Shown: positions 26,712-35,689 of the stretch, in pieces
How positions within the stretch are numbered: position 1 is the first letter of the stretch
Layout: the number at the start of each line of letters is the position of its first letter
Assembly: GCA_963746325.1 (NCBI GenBank)
Contig: CAVVBC010000030.1
Coordinates: 32,248-96,247, forward strand
DNA length: 64,000 bases
Origin: RPQJ01 sp963746325
GTDB lineage: Bacteria; Pseudomonadota; Gammaproteobacteria; Steroidobacterales; Steroidobacteraceae
Reading direction: 5' to 3'
Made by a program: the position numbers and the translations under genes
Notes under the pieces: generated by a model
Databases searched by the model: none
What the model was told of the DNA's origin: nothing
The model's input: only the letters and a program-made list of their open reading frames with translations

Positions 26712-27143
26712 ATGACGCGGGACGAAAACGACACGATCGCCAGCGAGACGGAGTCCGATACGTCGGCCGACGCCCTGTCGCGCAAGTTCCAGCGCGAACT
26801 CAGCGCGGGCCTCACGTCACTGGTGCTGCTTTCCGTCCTGGCCGAAGCCGAGACGGACCTCTACGGCTACGAGATCGCGCGCCGCCTGAGCAGCGACGAC
26901 GCACCGGCCGCGCCCTTCAAGCAAGGCGCGCTGTACCCGGTGCTGCGCAACATGAGCGGCGCCGGGTTGCTCACCAGCCGCGTGGTGCCTTCGTACTCCG
27001 GGCCACCCCGCCGTTACTACCGCATCACGCCACTCGGCCACGAGGTGCTCGCGGCCTGGCGTGAAACATGGCTCAGCACCCGCGCCTTCGTCGACACCAT
27101 CGTGCCACCCACGTCCACCGCTGCACAGGAGATGCCGTCATGA
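26712..27143 (+). CDS. PadR-family transcriptional regulator
   Basis: The 143-residue protein has the PadR winged helix (LTSLVLLSVLAEAETDLYGY, FKQGALYPVLRNMSGAGLL, RRYYRITPLGHEVL) after a polar 30-residue leader. PadR proteins bind palindromes as dimers and often control the gene next to them. The ATG has an AAGGAG ribosome site. The stop overlaps the ATG of the following HAAS/sensor-type membrane protein by four bases, the usual arrangement for this pairing. Confidence 0.92.
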   Translation: MTRDENDTIASETESDTSADALSRKFQRELSAGLTSLVLLSVLAEAETDLYGYEIARRLSSDDAPAAPFKQGALYPVLRNMSGAGLLTSRVVPSYSGPPRRYYRITPLGHEVLAAWRETWLSTRAFVDTIVPPTSTAAQEMPS

Positions 27144-28062
27144 CGGCCGCGACACCTCGCACCGTCGGGGATTACCTCGACCTGCTCCGCGCCGAACTGC
27201 AGGGCGCCGACCGCGCCCTGGTGCAGGACGCGCTCTACGATGCGGAGGAACACCTGCGCGCAGAGCTCGCGCAGCACCCGGACGTCACGGAAGAAACCAT
27301 GCTCGACCGCATCGTGGCGAGCTACGGCGCCCCGGCCGAAGTGGCAGACGCCTATCGCTCGAATGAAATGCGCGTGCAGGCCGCGTTGCGGACGCCGCCC
27401 CCGAAACCGAAGCACACGGCGCTCGGGCGATTCTTCGGCGTCTATCGCCGATCCGCGTGCGTACCTCAGCGTCGCCTACATGCTGCTCGCGCTGGCGACG
27501 GGCATTTTCTATTTCATGTTCGCCGTCACCGGCCTGTCGCTGTCGGCCGGGTTTGCCATCCTGATCATCGGCATCCCGTTCTTCCTGCTGTTCATCGGCA
27601 CGACGCGCGTGCTGGCGCTGGCGGAAGGTCGCATCGTCGAAACGCTGCTCGGCACACGCATGCCGCGCAGGCCCGTGCACCCGGGCCCGCAACTGGGCTT
27701 GATGGATCGCGTGCTCGACATGCTGCGCGACCCGCGCACGTGGGGCACGCTGCTCTACCTGCTGCTGATGCTGCCGCTCGGACTTTTCTACTTCATGTTC
27801 GCGATCGTCGGCATCGTCTGCTCGCTGACGCTGACGCTGGCCCCGATCGTCGTGTTGCTCGTATCACGGCGGCTTCGTCACCATCGACGGCACTCTCGAG
27901 TCGCCGCACCCGGCGTTGTTGCCTTTGATTTCGATCCTGGGTGTAGTGTTGCTCACCGTTACGCTGCATCTCGCCCGGGGCATCGGTTATCTGCATGGCC
28001 AGCTCGCCAAGAAATTGCTCGTGCACGCTCCCCGCGCAGCGGACGAGCCCGCCGTCCCCTGA
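27140..28062 (+). pseudogene. HAAS/sensor-domain membrane protein, two frameshifts
   Basis: The product would be about 306 residues: an N-terminal HAAS-type helical domain (YLDLLRAELQGADRALVQDA and the following EEHLRAELAQHP), then two similar blocks of hydrophobic hairpins (LSVAYMLLALATGIFYFMF and GTLLYLLLMLPLGLFYFMF, each followed by a second helix), and a last membrane segment (LISILGVVLLTVTLHLARG). Such proteins are paired with PadR regulators and modulate envelope stress or transport; the ligand is unknown. The frame shifts near 27448 and 27865, each equal to one extra base. The start codon overlaps the padR stop. Confidence 0.72.
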
Positions 28063-28077
28063 CGCCCGTCGCGCCCG

Positions 28078-28654
28078 GTCTCAACTCGATTCGCGATCCG
28101 GGCCGCGGCGCTGGCCGCCTGGGCGGTGCTCGCCGCTGCCTGCGGCCATGCCGAGACACCGAGCCGCCCACGGCCCGGCGAACACATCCGGGCTGCTCTG
28201 CGCGCCGGCACCGGAAGGCTCCCTGCGCGCACGACTGCAGGGCGCCATCGACGCGGAACTCGACTGGTCGCCACCGCAGGTCGCGCCGTGCCTCGGCGGC
28301 ACGCGTCCGCAGGGCGACGGCGTTCGACTCGTCTACAAGGGCGAACTCGACGGCACACCGCTGTTGATCGTGATCGGCGTCGCGAGCCTCGCGCAGGACA
28401 CGACCAGCGCGCGCAACGTGCCCGCCAACGTCACGCTGGTGCGGGAAGGCGCGGGGGATTTCTATTCCACCCAGGGCGACGACAAATGCGCGCTCGACGA
28501 AGTGCGGCAGGAACCCCTGGCTGGCCAGGCAGGTCGATACCGGCTGACTGCCCGCGGCTACTGCACGCAACCGGCGCGCGCGCTGAGCGGCAACGGCGCG
28601 GTGCTGGTGACGCGCTTCGATGCGGTAGCCATCGTCGATTACCCGAAGGACTGA
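28078..28654 (+). pseudogene. Small exported protein of unknown function, frameshifted
   Basis: A hydrophobic leader ending in a lipobox-like AVLAAACGHAE is followed by about 155 residues with three cysteines (LCAPAPEG, APCLGGTRP, KCALDEV and GYCTQPA). The leader and the mature part are in different frames, with the shift near 28180 equal to one extra base. No clear start codon opens the leader frame, so the true start is unknown and another error may lie upstream. I recognise no family. It follows the HAAS gene closely and precedes a DUF192 gene by two bases, so the four genes from padR on look like one transcription unit. Confidence 0.5.
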
Positions 28655-28656
28655 CC

Positions 28657-29182
28657 ATGCACGTTCGCCTGGCCACGCTTCTACTGAGCACGCTCTGTGC
28701 ATTGCTGCCCGTCGCGGCCCCGGCAGCGCCCGCGGGCACGCTGCCGCTCAGCGAGTTCCCCCGCGAGCGCATCGCGATCGAGACGCGGGCCAGCATCCGC
28801 CGCCACCTGTTCGAGGCATGGCGTGCGGAGACTCGGCGCACCCAGGCGCAGGGCTTCATGTTCGTCGAGGACGCCGCCGTGCGTCCCGACCAGGCGATGA
28901 TCTTCACGTATGACCCGCCCGAGACTCGTCACCATGTGGATGAAGAACACGCTGCTGCCGCTCGACATGCTGTTCGTCGATGCGCGCGGCTGCATCGTGA
29001 CCATCAAGCAGGATGCCAGGCCGGGCTCGCTCGCGCAGATCAGTTCGGGCGTGCCCGTGTCGCTGGTCGTCGAATTGAAGGCCGGCACCGTTGCGGCCCA
29101 GATCATCGCCGTGGGCGACCGGGTGTTGCGACTCGACGCCGGCTGGCCCGCTGCGACGCCTGCCTGCAGTGCCGCCCGCTAG
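28657..29182 (+). pseudogene. DUF192 (UPF0127) exported protein, one frameshift
   Basis: A signal peptide (LATLLLSTLCALLPVAAPAAPA) leads a DUF192 domain with the family hallmark segment VTMWMKNTLLPLDMLFVD, then GCIVTIKQDARPGSLAQISS and VVELKAGTVAAQIIAVGD. DUF192 proteins are small periplasmic beta proteins of unknown role. The frame changes near 28920 within YDPP-RLVTMW, consistent with one inserted base. The TAG stop is formed at the left end of repeat element C. Confidence 0.75.
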
Positions 29183-29536
29183 GAAAGCTCTGCCCAGGTC
29201 CGCAAGTGACGCGTTGCGTGCGCTCGATCCGGTGCCTGTCACCGAGCACTCAAGGTCAGCCGCGCCGGTTTCCAATTCGGCACCGCGCGTCGAACACGCG
29301 AGGACGACCAGTCGCTGGCGCGTCCGACCCGGGACCGTTCCCCGAGCTTGGAAAGGCAGACACGCGCTCTGGGAACGGTCCCGGGTAGGACGCTTGCGAC
29401 CTGCCAGCCTGCGACGCTGCCAGAGCGCTCGATCCGGTGCCTGTCACAGAGCGCGTGTCTGCCTTTCCAAGCTCGGTGACAGGCACCGGATCGAGCGCAC
29501 GCAACGCGTCACTTGCGGACCTGTGCAGAGCTTCCC
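29182..29536. repeat. Terminal-inverted-repeat element, full copy (C)
   Basis: This 355-bp element fits exactly between two convergent stop codons. Its outer inverted repeats are about 62 bases (29182-29245 and 29474-29536; GGTCCGCAAGTGACGCG, then TTGCGTGCGCTCGATCCG). Two internal hairpins carry the family core in opposite orientations: one with a CCGGGACCGTTCCC stem (arms 29321-29342 and 29371-29392, core 29346-29367) and one with a CCGGTGCCTGTCA stem (29425-29446 and 29477-29498, core 29451-29472). No protein is encoded. It has the shape of a non-autonomous, MITE-like or BIME-like unit. Confidence 0.87.
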
Positions 29537-29539
29537 TGG

Positions 29540-30556
29540 CTAGTTGGGACTGCCCCTGAGGCGCGTGGCGCAGTTGCCGCCTGACACGCAGCGATCGATG
29601 GACGCGCCCCGCTGCACGTACGTCTTGATCTGGAATTCACGGCGGCCGTAATCCACGACGAATCTCTGCAGCGTGCCGAGCACGTCCATGCCGACGATCA
29701 GCGTGGGCTCGTCGGCCAGGCCCCACAATGAAAAGACGTGCAGGTTGCTGAATGTCACCGGCACGTTGCTCAAACGCGCTTCGCCGATGCGGATGCTCGG
29801 GCGTGGCGTAGGTGATGCCGCGGGTATCGCCGGGCGTGGCGCCCGAGACGACCGAACCCGGGCGGTCGCTGTGCAGGCGGCGCAGCAGCGCCTGCTGCAG
29901 CTGCAGGTTGCCGATCGTGTGCTCGGCGCCGGTATCGATCACGACGTGCGTCTCGACGTCGCCCACGTGGCCGGCCACCAGCAGCAAGCCCTGGTACATC
30001 GTGCGCGCCGGCACCGTCAGGTAGCCTTGCGGCGCTCGCCGCCGGTCGGACGCGCCGATGCGCACCCGGTCGTTGCGGAAGTCGACCTCGATCCGGGATT
30101 GCTGCAGGCCATCGACGCCGAGGATGCCGTCGGCGTCGGCGAAGACGCTTCCTCCCAATACCGGCATCGCTGGTCCTGCAGGATGAGGTTGCCCACGCGC
30201 AGTTCGTCGACCAGCGCCATCGGCACGATCGCCGAGCCGGTCACGCCATGCACCTGGACGGTCTCCGTGCCTACCGCGTCGAGGCCGAGCTGTTCGGCCA
30301 GCCGCGACGACAGCACCGAACGGTTCGCACCGAGATCAATGATGAACCGGTACGGGCCAGAGCCATTGACCTCGACCGCGGCCAGCATGCGGCCTACCCG
30401 GTCCGGGCGCGTGGGCGCCGCATAGAGTGCCTGCCCCGGCGCGTCGACACCGTCGCTGGCCTGCGCCAAAGACGTGAATGCCTGGGCGGCCGTCGCCACG
30501 AGCACGAGCAGGCCGCGGAGCGACCGGTGGGTGTGTGCTGGCGCGGGGGGCTGCAT
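29540..30556 (-). pseudogene. Retropepsin-like aspartyl protease, exported, frameshifted
   Basis: A signal peptide (LLVLVATAAQAFTSLAQA) is followed by two retropepsin-like repeats. The first active-site loop reads FIIDLGANRSVLS, with leucine for the usual threonine/serine of D-T/S-G; the second reads VVIDTGAEHTIGN and is canonical. A single chain may thus fold as its own dimer. Late in the protein, LIVGMDVLGTLQRFVVDY matches the C-terminal part of this family. The frame changes near 30170 (net effect of one lost or two added bases) and near 29800 (one added base). The ATG at 30556 starts MQPPAPAHTH. It converges on DUF192 across element C. Confidence 0.7.
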
Positions 30557-30684
30557 GCGTGTTTCGACCTCGTGCACCGTGGTCGGTTCAAGCGTCGAAC
30601 GTGACGCCCATGGCCGCCCTGCTACTCTTGGCGACTGGGTCGATCTAACTCCCATCGGCCGCGGCTGGCAAGTCGGATGCAAGC

Positions 30685-30869
30685 ATGAGCTCTGTCACCC
30701 TGGAAAACCTGCGCGCGCGGCGGCGGGCGATGCCCTGCTGTTCTGGAGCGTGCAGCCCTCGGGCGCCCTCGACTACGACACGCTGCACGCCGGCCTCGCG
30801 CCTGCCCAGGGCGTGAAGCGGGTGTTGTCGCATTGGATCCGTGACCGCACGGTCGATGGGTCCGCCTGA
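30685..30869 (+). pseudogene. C-terminal remnant of a prolyl 4-hydroxylase-type oxygenase
   Basis: About 50 residues match the end of the P4Hc domain: GDALLFWSVQPSGALDYDTL, then HAGLAPAQGVKRVLSHWIRD. The distal iron-ligand histidine and the 2-oxoglutarate-binding lysine are kept, but the HxD half of the active site and the rest of the protein are absent upstream, where the divergent protease gene begins. The segment before GDALL is in another frame (VTLENLRARR). I read it as a truncated remnant, not a working gene. It lies at the edge of a cluster of other 2-oxoglutarate oxygenases. Confidence 0.55.
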
Positions 30870-30907
30870 GCGCGGCGCAGTCGCCCCGACCGCAGCGGTC
30901 CGTTGCC

Positions 30908-32542
30908 TCAGTCCCGGGCGGTCGCCACCACCGGATTGCCCGCGGCGTCGACGAGTCCTGCCTCGGCGAGCCGTCGCACCACGGGCTGCAGCTGGCTCTC
31001 GAAGTTGCGCCACTTCTTCACCGATGACCGGTAGATCGGTTGGCGCACCTGCGCCGCACTGGCCGTCGTCGACGCGGCCCGCGACTGGTGGAACTCGAGC
31101 ACCTCGTCCTGCCACGGCAAGCCACAGCGCTCCAGCAACCTGCGGCATTGCTGGGGCGGATCGGCGACGAGTTCTTCGTAGCTCACGTCGCAGATGACCC
31201 CCGGCAGCACCGCGTGCCAGTGGTCCATCGTGCGCCGGTACTCGATGTAGAACTGCGCCAGTTCGTCGAGCTGGTACGAGTAATGGTAGGCGTTGATGAA
31301 CAGCGTCTTGAAGATGGCGTAGCAGGTGTCGAGCGGGTCGCGGGTCAGGTGCACGATCTTCGCGTTCGGCAGCGCCTGGTGGATCAGGCCGCAATAGCGG
31401 AAGTTGAACGGCAGCTTGTCCACGAAGAATTTCTTGCCGCCGGCGAGCGGTCGCACCGCGTTCAGGTAATTGCGGCCCAGCTCGGCAAAGTCCATCTGCA
31501 GCGACGCGCGCAGCAGGTCCGCGTCGGCGGCTCCGATCCGGGCATGGGTGGCCTGCGCCAGGCTCGTCATCTCTGCAGGAAAGTCGACAAGCTCGCCGAG
31601 CGAGACGACGTCGGAGTGGCTGCCCAGGATGCGCTCGACCAGCGTCGTGCCAGTGCGCGGCATCCCCAGGATGAAGATCGGGCCCGTCGACGGATCGCCC
31701 GGTGAGGCCTGCCCGAGCGCCTCGCTCGTGTAGTGCGCCATCACCTTCTGCATCGCCGCGACATCGTTGCGCACGTCATAGTCGAGCGTGCCGCGCTTGA
31801 TGCGGTTGCCTTCGCTGAGCGCAGCGAACGATTCCTGGTTCTCGCCGATGTCCTCGAGCTCCTTCGCCAGCGCGAAGTAGGTCGAGATCGCGTCTTGCCG
31901 GCGGATCTGCGGCCGCAGCAGCATCTCGCGCAGGTGTCCCACGTGATTTTTCGCGACGGTCTGGGTCCCGAGCTGCGAGCGCACGTACAACGCGAAGCCG
32001 TTGCCCGGCGCGAGCGTCAGCACGCGCTCCAGCAGGGTTGCGGCCTCGTCCATCTCGTTGAGATAGAAATGGCAGACGGCCGAGTCGTAGAGGATGGCCG
32101 GATCGAGCGGCAGCAGTTCGCGCGCACGCTGCAGGAGCGGCTTGGCCTCGGCGGGCTCGTTGCGTTCGGTATGCACCTTGGCCAGTGACTGCAGCAGGCG
32201 CGCATCCGCCGGGCAGATCTCGGCCGCACGGCGCGCGGCGCTGACTCCTTCCGTGCGGCGACGCAGTCGCATCAGGACCTGCGCCTGGCGCAACAGCAGC
32301 TCGGCGCTCACGCCGTGATGCTCGATCGCAGCGTCCACGATCTGCAGTGCGCGTGGCAGGTCGTCGCGTTCCTCGGCGATCGTGCTCGCGAGCACGGCCG
32401 TCTTGATGTTCGGCGTCAGCGCGAGCAGGCCCTGGCACAGCTGCTCGGCGTCGTCGACACGGCCCGCCTTGAGCAGTTCGTAGGCCGTGCTGATGGTGCT
32501 GTCGCGCGTGCTCGACGACGCGGGGGTTTGGGTCGGTTGCAT
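30908..32542 (-). CDS. TPR-repeat sulfotransferase
   Basis: The 544-residue protein has four to five tetratricopeptide-like repeats (about 15-245) and a PAPS-dependent sulfotransferase domain. The 5'-phosphosulfate loop is GMPRTGTTLVE (293-303) and the 3'-phosphate segment is AKIVHLTRDPLDTCYAIF (about 394-411). It would move sulfate from PAPS to a hydroxyl or amine; TPRs suggest a protein or peptide target. No signal peptide is seen. The start is the ATG at 32542, 16 bases after the hydroxylase-sulfotransferase gene upstream, so both belong to one operon. Related domains appear at 32559, 34609 and 43075. Confidence 0.9.
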   Translation of the reverse strand: MQPTQTPASSSTRDSTISTAYELLKAGRVDDAEQLCQGLLALTPNIKTAVLASTIAEERDDLPRALQIVDAAIEHHGVSAELLLRQAQVLMRLRRRTEGVSAARRAAEICPADARLLQSLAKVHTERNEPAEAKPLLQRARELLPLDPAILYDSAVCHFYLNEMDEAATLLERVLTLAPGNGFALYVRSQLGTQTVAKNHVGHLREMLLRPQIRRQDAISTYFALAKELEDIGENQESFAALSEGNRIKRGTLDYDVRNDVAAMQKVMAHYTSEALGQASPGDPSTGPIFILGMPRTGTTLVERILGSHSDVVSLGELVDFPAEMTSLAQATHARIGAADADLLRASLQMDFAELGRNYLNAVRPLAGGKKFFVDKLPFNFRYCGLIHQALPNAKIVHLTRDPLDTCYAIFKTLFINAYHYSYQLDELAQFYIEYRRTMDHWHAVLPGVICDVSYEELVADPPQQCRRLLERCGLPWQDEVLEFHQSRAASTTASAAQVRQPIYRSSVKKWRNFESQLQPVVRRLAEAGLVDAAGNPVVATARD

Positions 32543-32558
32543 GAAGTTCGCCTGGATC

Positions 32559-34454
32559 TTAAGAGTGCTGTAAACGCGCGGCGAGCCGCTCGGCACGGCC
32601 GGCCTGGGCCGCTATCAGCGGCAGGACAGTGTCGAGCTCGCCCGCGAATCGCTGCCATTTGGCTGGATCAGGCGTCGACACGGTGTAGCTCGACAGGGGC
32701 AGGGACTGCGGCAGGACGAGGTCCCAGCCGAGTCCGTTCGCGGTGCAGAGCCGGCGGATCTCCGCATTGGGGTCGCTGACCAGTGCGTCGTAGTTCGCCA
32801 CGGTCCAGGAACCGGCCGGCAGGCGCTCGAGGTCGTCGAGCAGGAGCTGCGTCGTGACGTTCCACTGGGCCGCGACGATCTGCTGCAAAGGCTGTCCGGC
32901 AAGGTCGCGCCATCCCGGCACCAGCAGCAGCGACCAGGGCAGGCCCGTCCAGCCCGGCAGGTTCGGGTAGGTGCGGAACCGGCCCGATTGCCACGCCTCG
33001 ATCATGCTCGCGAGCACGGGACGCGGATCGCGGTGCAGGTAGATGAAGCGCGCTTCGGGAAACACGCGCGCAAGGAATGGCACGCGCAACGCGTTCTTGG
33101 GCGTCTTCTCGAGCATGCGCACACGCATGGGGGCAGCGGGCCGCCGCTCGGCGCGATCGCGCAGGGCCGCAAAAAAACCGTCACGCAACTGCGCGATCAC
33201 CGCGGGCGTCGCGTCGCTGGCCTCGAGCCGGTTCGACTCGAAACCGCGCGCGGCGGGCGCGAGCGTCGGCACTGCCTCGATCAACTGATGGCTTTCGTCG
33301 CCGATGGTGTACAGGTCCGGTGACTGTGCCAGGGTCTCGAACAGCAGCGTCGAGCCCGAACGCGGCGGGCAGACGATGAAGACGGGCTGTTCGAAGACCG
33401 GGTCGCGGCCAGCACGCGGCGCCGCCACCGCAGCGACCGCGGCAGCCGGTGGTGTCGCGGGCAACACGGCCGTGGCTTGCGCTGCGCGCTGCCGGATGTC
33501 GGAGTCGACGGTGCGGCGGTGCGCCGCGAGCGCGGGCTCGAAAACCCAGGCCTGCAGCGCCTCGAGCAGGCGCACGCCATTGCGCAATTCGATTCCCTCC
33601 GCGCCACCCAGCACCAGTTCGCGCTGCACGGCTTCGATGGCGGAGCGATAGCGCGGCCAGCCTTCCGCCCGTTCACCGTAGCGCGACCAGAGCGCCTGCC
33701 ACAGCCGCGTGAACTGCAGCAGTGACTGGTGCACCAGCGGCACGGCCGGGTGCGGCGCCGCCTCGCCCATCAGGAAGGCGTAATGCGAACGGATTTCCCA
33801 CGGCGTCATCACCGTGGGAAAGTTCTCCGCCTCGAAATCGAGGTCGGGAATGTAACCGGGGACCGGCGCGACGGCCCGCGGCCGCCAATTGTCGAGCGTC
33901 GCATCGTGCGGCCTGGCATTGCGCACGTGGTCCCAGAAACCGGCACCACCGACGGTATCGGCCACCAGGTGGATCCGCGACAGGTAGTGGTCGTTGATCA
34001 CGTTGTGCTCGGCCCACGTGTCGAAGATCCAGCACTCGCCGGCGCGCATGTTGACCTCGGCCTCGCCGCAGACGAAGCGCACGGTCGGCTGGGTCACGAT
34101 CGGCACGTGCACGCGCGCGCGCTCGCGCCAGTAATAGTTGATGTCGACGTGCGAGGTGACCTCGGCCCGGCCCGACAGGCGCATCAGGCGCGAACGCCCC
34201 CAGGTGCCGCCGATCGCATCGAGCACCTGCATGAGATAAGGGCAGCGCCGCAGGTGCTCGGTGGCGCTCATCGGACCCGCAGTCGCATCGCTGGCCGGAT
34301 CGCCGTCGACCGTCACCAGCAGCAGCGCATCGTTGCCGGCGTAGCCTGCCGGATGGGGGCGCCAGGCCGATTCGTCGATCGCCTGGATCTCGGCGGCGAG
34401 GGCCTCGGCATCGAACTGCAACGGAAACTGCAGGAAGGGAACACCAAGCTTCAT
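32559..34454 (-). CDS. AspH-type hydroxylase fused to a sulfotransferase
   Basis: This 631-residue protein joins two enzymes. Residues about 60-170 look like an aspartyl/asparaginyl beta-hydroxylase: His102 in SHVDINYYW, RVHVPI, the GECWIFDTWAEHNVIND stretch with His150, and Arg160 for 2-oxoglutarate. Residues about 170-345 are a helical linker ending in an alanine/proline-rich stretch. Residues about 355-625 form a sulfotransferase with CPPRSGSTLLFE (362-373) and ARFIYLHRDPRPVLASM (about 468-484). The fusion directly links hydroxylation and sulfation, perhaps of the same side chain; the target is unknown. It heads the two-gene operon with the TPR-sulfotransferase and is divergent from the 34609 gene. 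Confidence 0.85.
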   Translation of the reverse strand: MKLGVPFLQFPLQFDAEALAAEIQAIDESAWRPHPAGYAGNDALLLVTVDGDPASDATAGPMSATEHLRRCPYLMQVLDAIGGTWGRSRLMRLSGRAEVTSHVDINYYWRERARVHVPIVTQPTVRFVCGEAEVNMRAGECWIFDTWAEHNVINDHYLSRIHLVADTVGGAGFWDHVRNARPHDATLDNWRPRAVAPVPGYIPDLDFEAENFPTVMTPWEIRSHYAFLMGEAAPHPAVPLVHQSLLQFTRLWQALWSRYGERAEGWPRYRSAIEAVQRELVLGGAEGIELRNGVRLLEALQAWVFEPALAAHRRTVDSDIRQRAAQATAVLPATPPAAAVAAVAAPRAGRDPVFEQPVFIVCPPRSGSTLLFETLAQSPDLYTIGDESHQLIEAVPTLAPAARGFESNRLEASDATPAVIAQLRDGFFAALRDRAERRPAAPMRVRMLEKTPKNALRVPFLARVFPEARFIYLHRDPRPVLASMIEAWQSGRFRTYPNLPGWTGLPWSLLLVPGWRDLAGQPLQQIVAAQWNVTTQLLLDDLERLPAGSWTVANYDALVSDPNAEIRRLCTANGLGWDLVLPQSLPLSSYTVSTPDPAKWQRFAGELDTVLPLIAAQAGRAERLAARLQHS

Positions 34455-34608
34455 TTGAATCCCCGGCCGCGCGAGCGATAGTCAGGTGGGCGCAATGTTC
34501 GCGTGCGCGATTGTCCAATAGAATCGCGGCTTCCGGTGGCTGCTGCGGTGCGCAATTCAGCCCGGCAGTTTAGTTCCCGGGGTCAAGACTTGGAAGGCGA
34601 GCACGCAG

Positions 34609-35685
34609 ATGGCAACGAGCAAGACTGGTTCCACCGCCACAGCCCTGCTGGCTGCATTGCCCGACTCCCCTGACGCGTACCCCCAGAAGCTCGACCTCGT
34701 CCGTTCGTGCGCGCTGCTCATCGGGCTGGACGCCGCGTCGTACCGCAGCGCGAGCTTCCTCGACGACCGCATCCTGGCCCCCGCCACGGTGGGCGCGTGG
34801 TTGCCGCTCGAACAGGTCGTCGCCGCAGCACGGTCGGCTGGGAATGCGCGGCCGCTGCACTACATCCTGCACACCGGGCACGTAGGCTCCACGCTGCTGA
34901 GCCGCCTGCTCGAGACGACGGGCAACGTGCTGGCGCTGCGCGAGCCCCTGCCCCTGCGCACACTCGCCGAGGCCAGCGACAGCGTGGAGCGACCCGAGTC
35001 GTTACTGAGCCCGGCGCAGTTCGGTGCGCTGCTCGAGACGTTCGCGCGGCTGTGGGGCCGCGGCTATGCATCGACCCACAGCGTGGTGCTCAAGGCGACC
35101 AGCGCCGCCGCGCGCATCGCCCCTGCCCTGCTGCGCCGCGACCCCAGTGCGCGCGCCGTCTACCTCAACCTGCGCGCAGAGCCTTACCTCGCCACGCTGC
35201 TGGCGGGACCGAACTCGGCGGTGGATCTCCGCGGCCATGGCCCGGAGCGCATGCGCCGGGTAAATCAACGTCTCAGCGCACCTGCCAGGCCGCTGCACTC
35301 CCTGACTCACGGCGAACTTGCGGCGATGAGCTGGCTGGCCGAGTCGCTCACGCAACATGCCGTGCTCGCGCAGGCGCCGGACCAGACGCTCGCCGTCGAT
35401 TTCGATGAACTGCTGGCGGACATGCCAGGTGGCATGGCCCGTGTGGCCGCGCACTTCGCGCTGCAGACCGCGCCCGACTGGCTGGACCAGCTGGCGTCGG
35501 ACCCGGCGCTGACCCGCTATTCCAAGTCTCCAGACCACGACTACAGCCCGGCCTTGCGAGCGCAGGTGCTGGCGCAGGCACGGCGTGAGCACGCGCAGGA
35601 AATCCACCGCGGCATGACCTGGCTCGAAACGCTCGCGCGCGCGGAACCCACCGTGGCGCGCGTGCTGCACGCGAGTGCGGCCTAG
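34609..35685 (+). CDS. Sulfotransferase-like P-loop protein
   Basis: The 358-residue protein has a sulfotransferase-like nucleotide loop, ILHTGHVGSTLLSRLLE (about residue 84-100), where HTGHVGST stands in for the more usual PRSGST. A second segment, ARAVYLNLRAEPYLATLL, sits where the 3'-phosphate site would be, but the usual RDP is replaced by RAEP. This divergence makes PAPS transfer less sure than for its neighbours. The first 60 residues are unlike any family I know. The ATG has a GGAAGG ribosome site. Its stop abuts repeat element D. Confidence 0.7.
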   Translation: MATSKTGSTATALLAALPDSPDAYPQKLDLVRSCALLIGLDAASYRSASFLDDRILAPATVGAWLPLEQVVAAARSAGNARPLHYILHTGHVGSTLLSRLLETTGNVLALREPLPLRTLAEASDSVERPESLLSPAQFGALLETFARLWGRGYASTHSVVLKATSAAARIAPALLRRDPSARAVYLNLRAEPYLATLLAGPNSAVDLRGHGPERMRRVNQRLSAPARPLHSLTHGELAAMSWLAESLTQHAVLAQAPDQTLAVDFDELLADMPGGMARVAAHFALQTAPDWLDQLASDPALTRYSKSPDHDYSPALRAQVLAQARREHAQEIHRGMTWLETLARAEPTVARVLHASAA

Positions 35686-35689
35686 GTGT

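Noticed and set aside
29182..29536. Small proteins encoded inside repeat elements B, C and D
   Set aside because: Open frames cross these elements on both strands, but they follow the palindromes, have no ribosome sites and differ between copies after indels.
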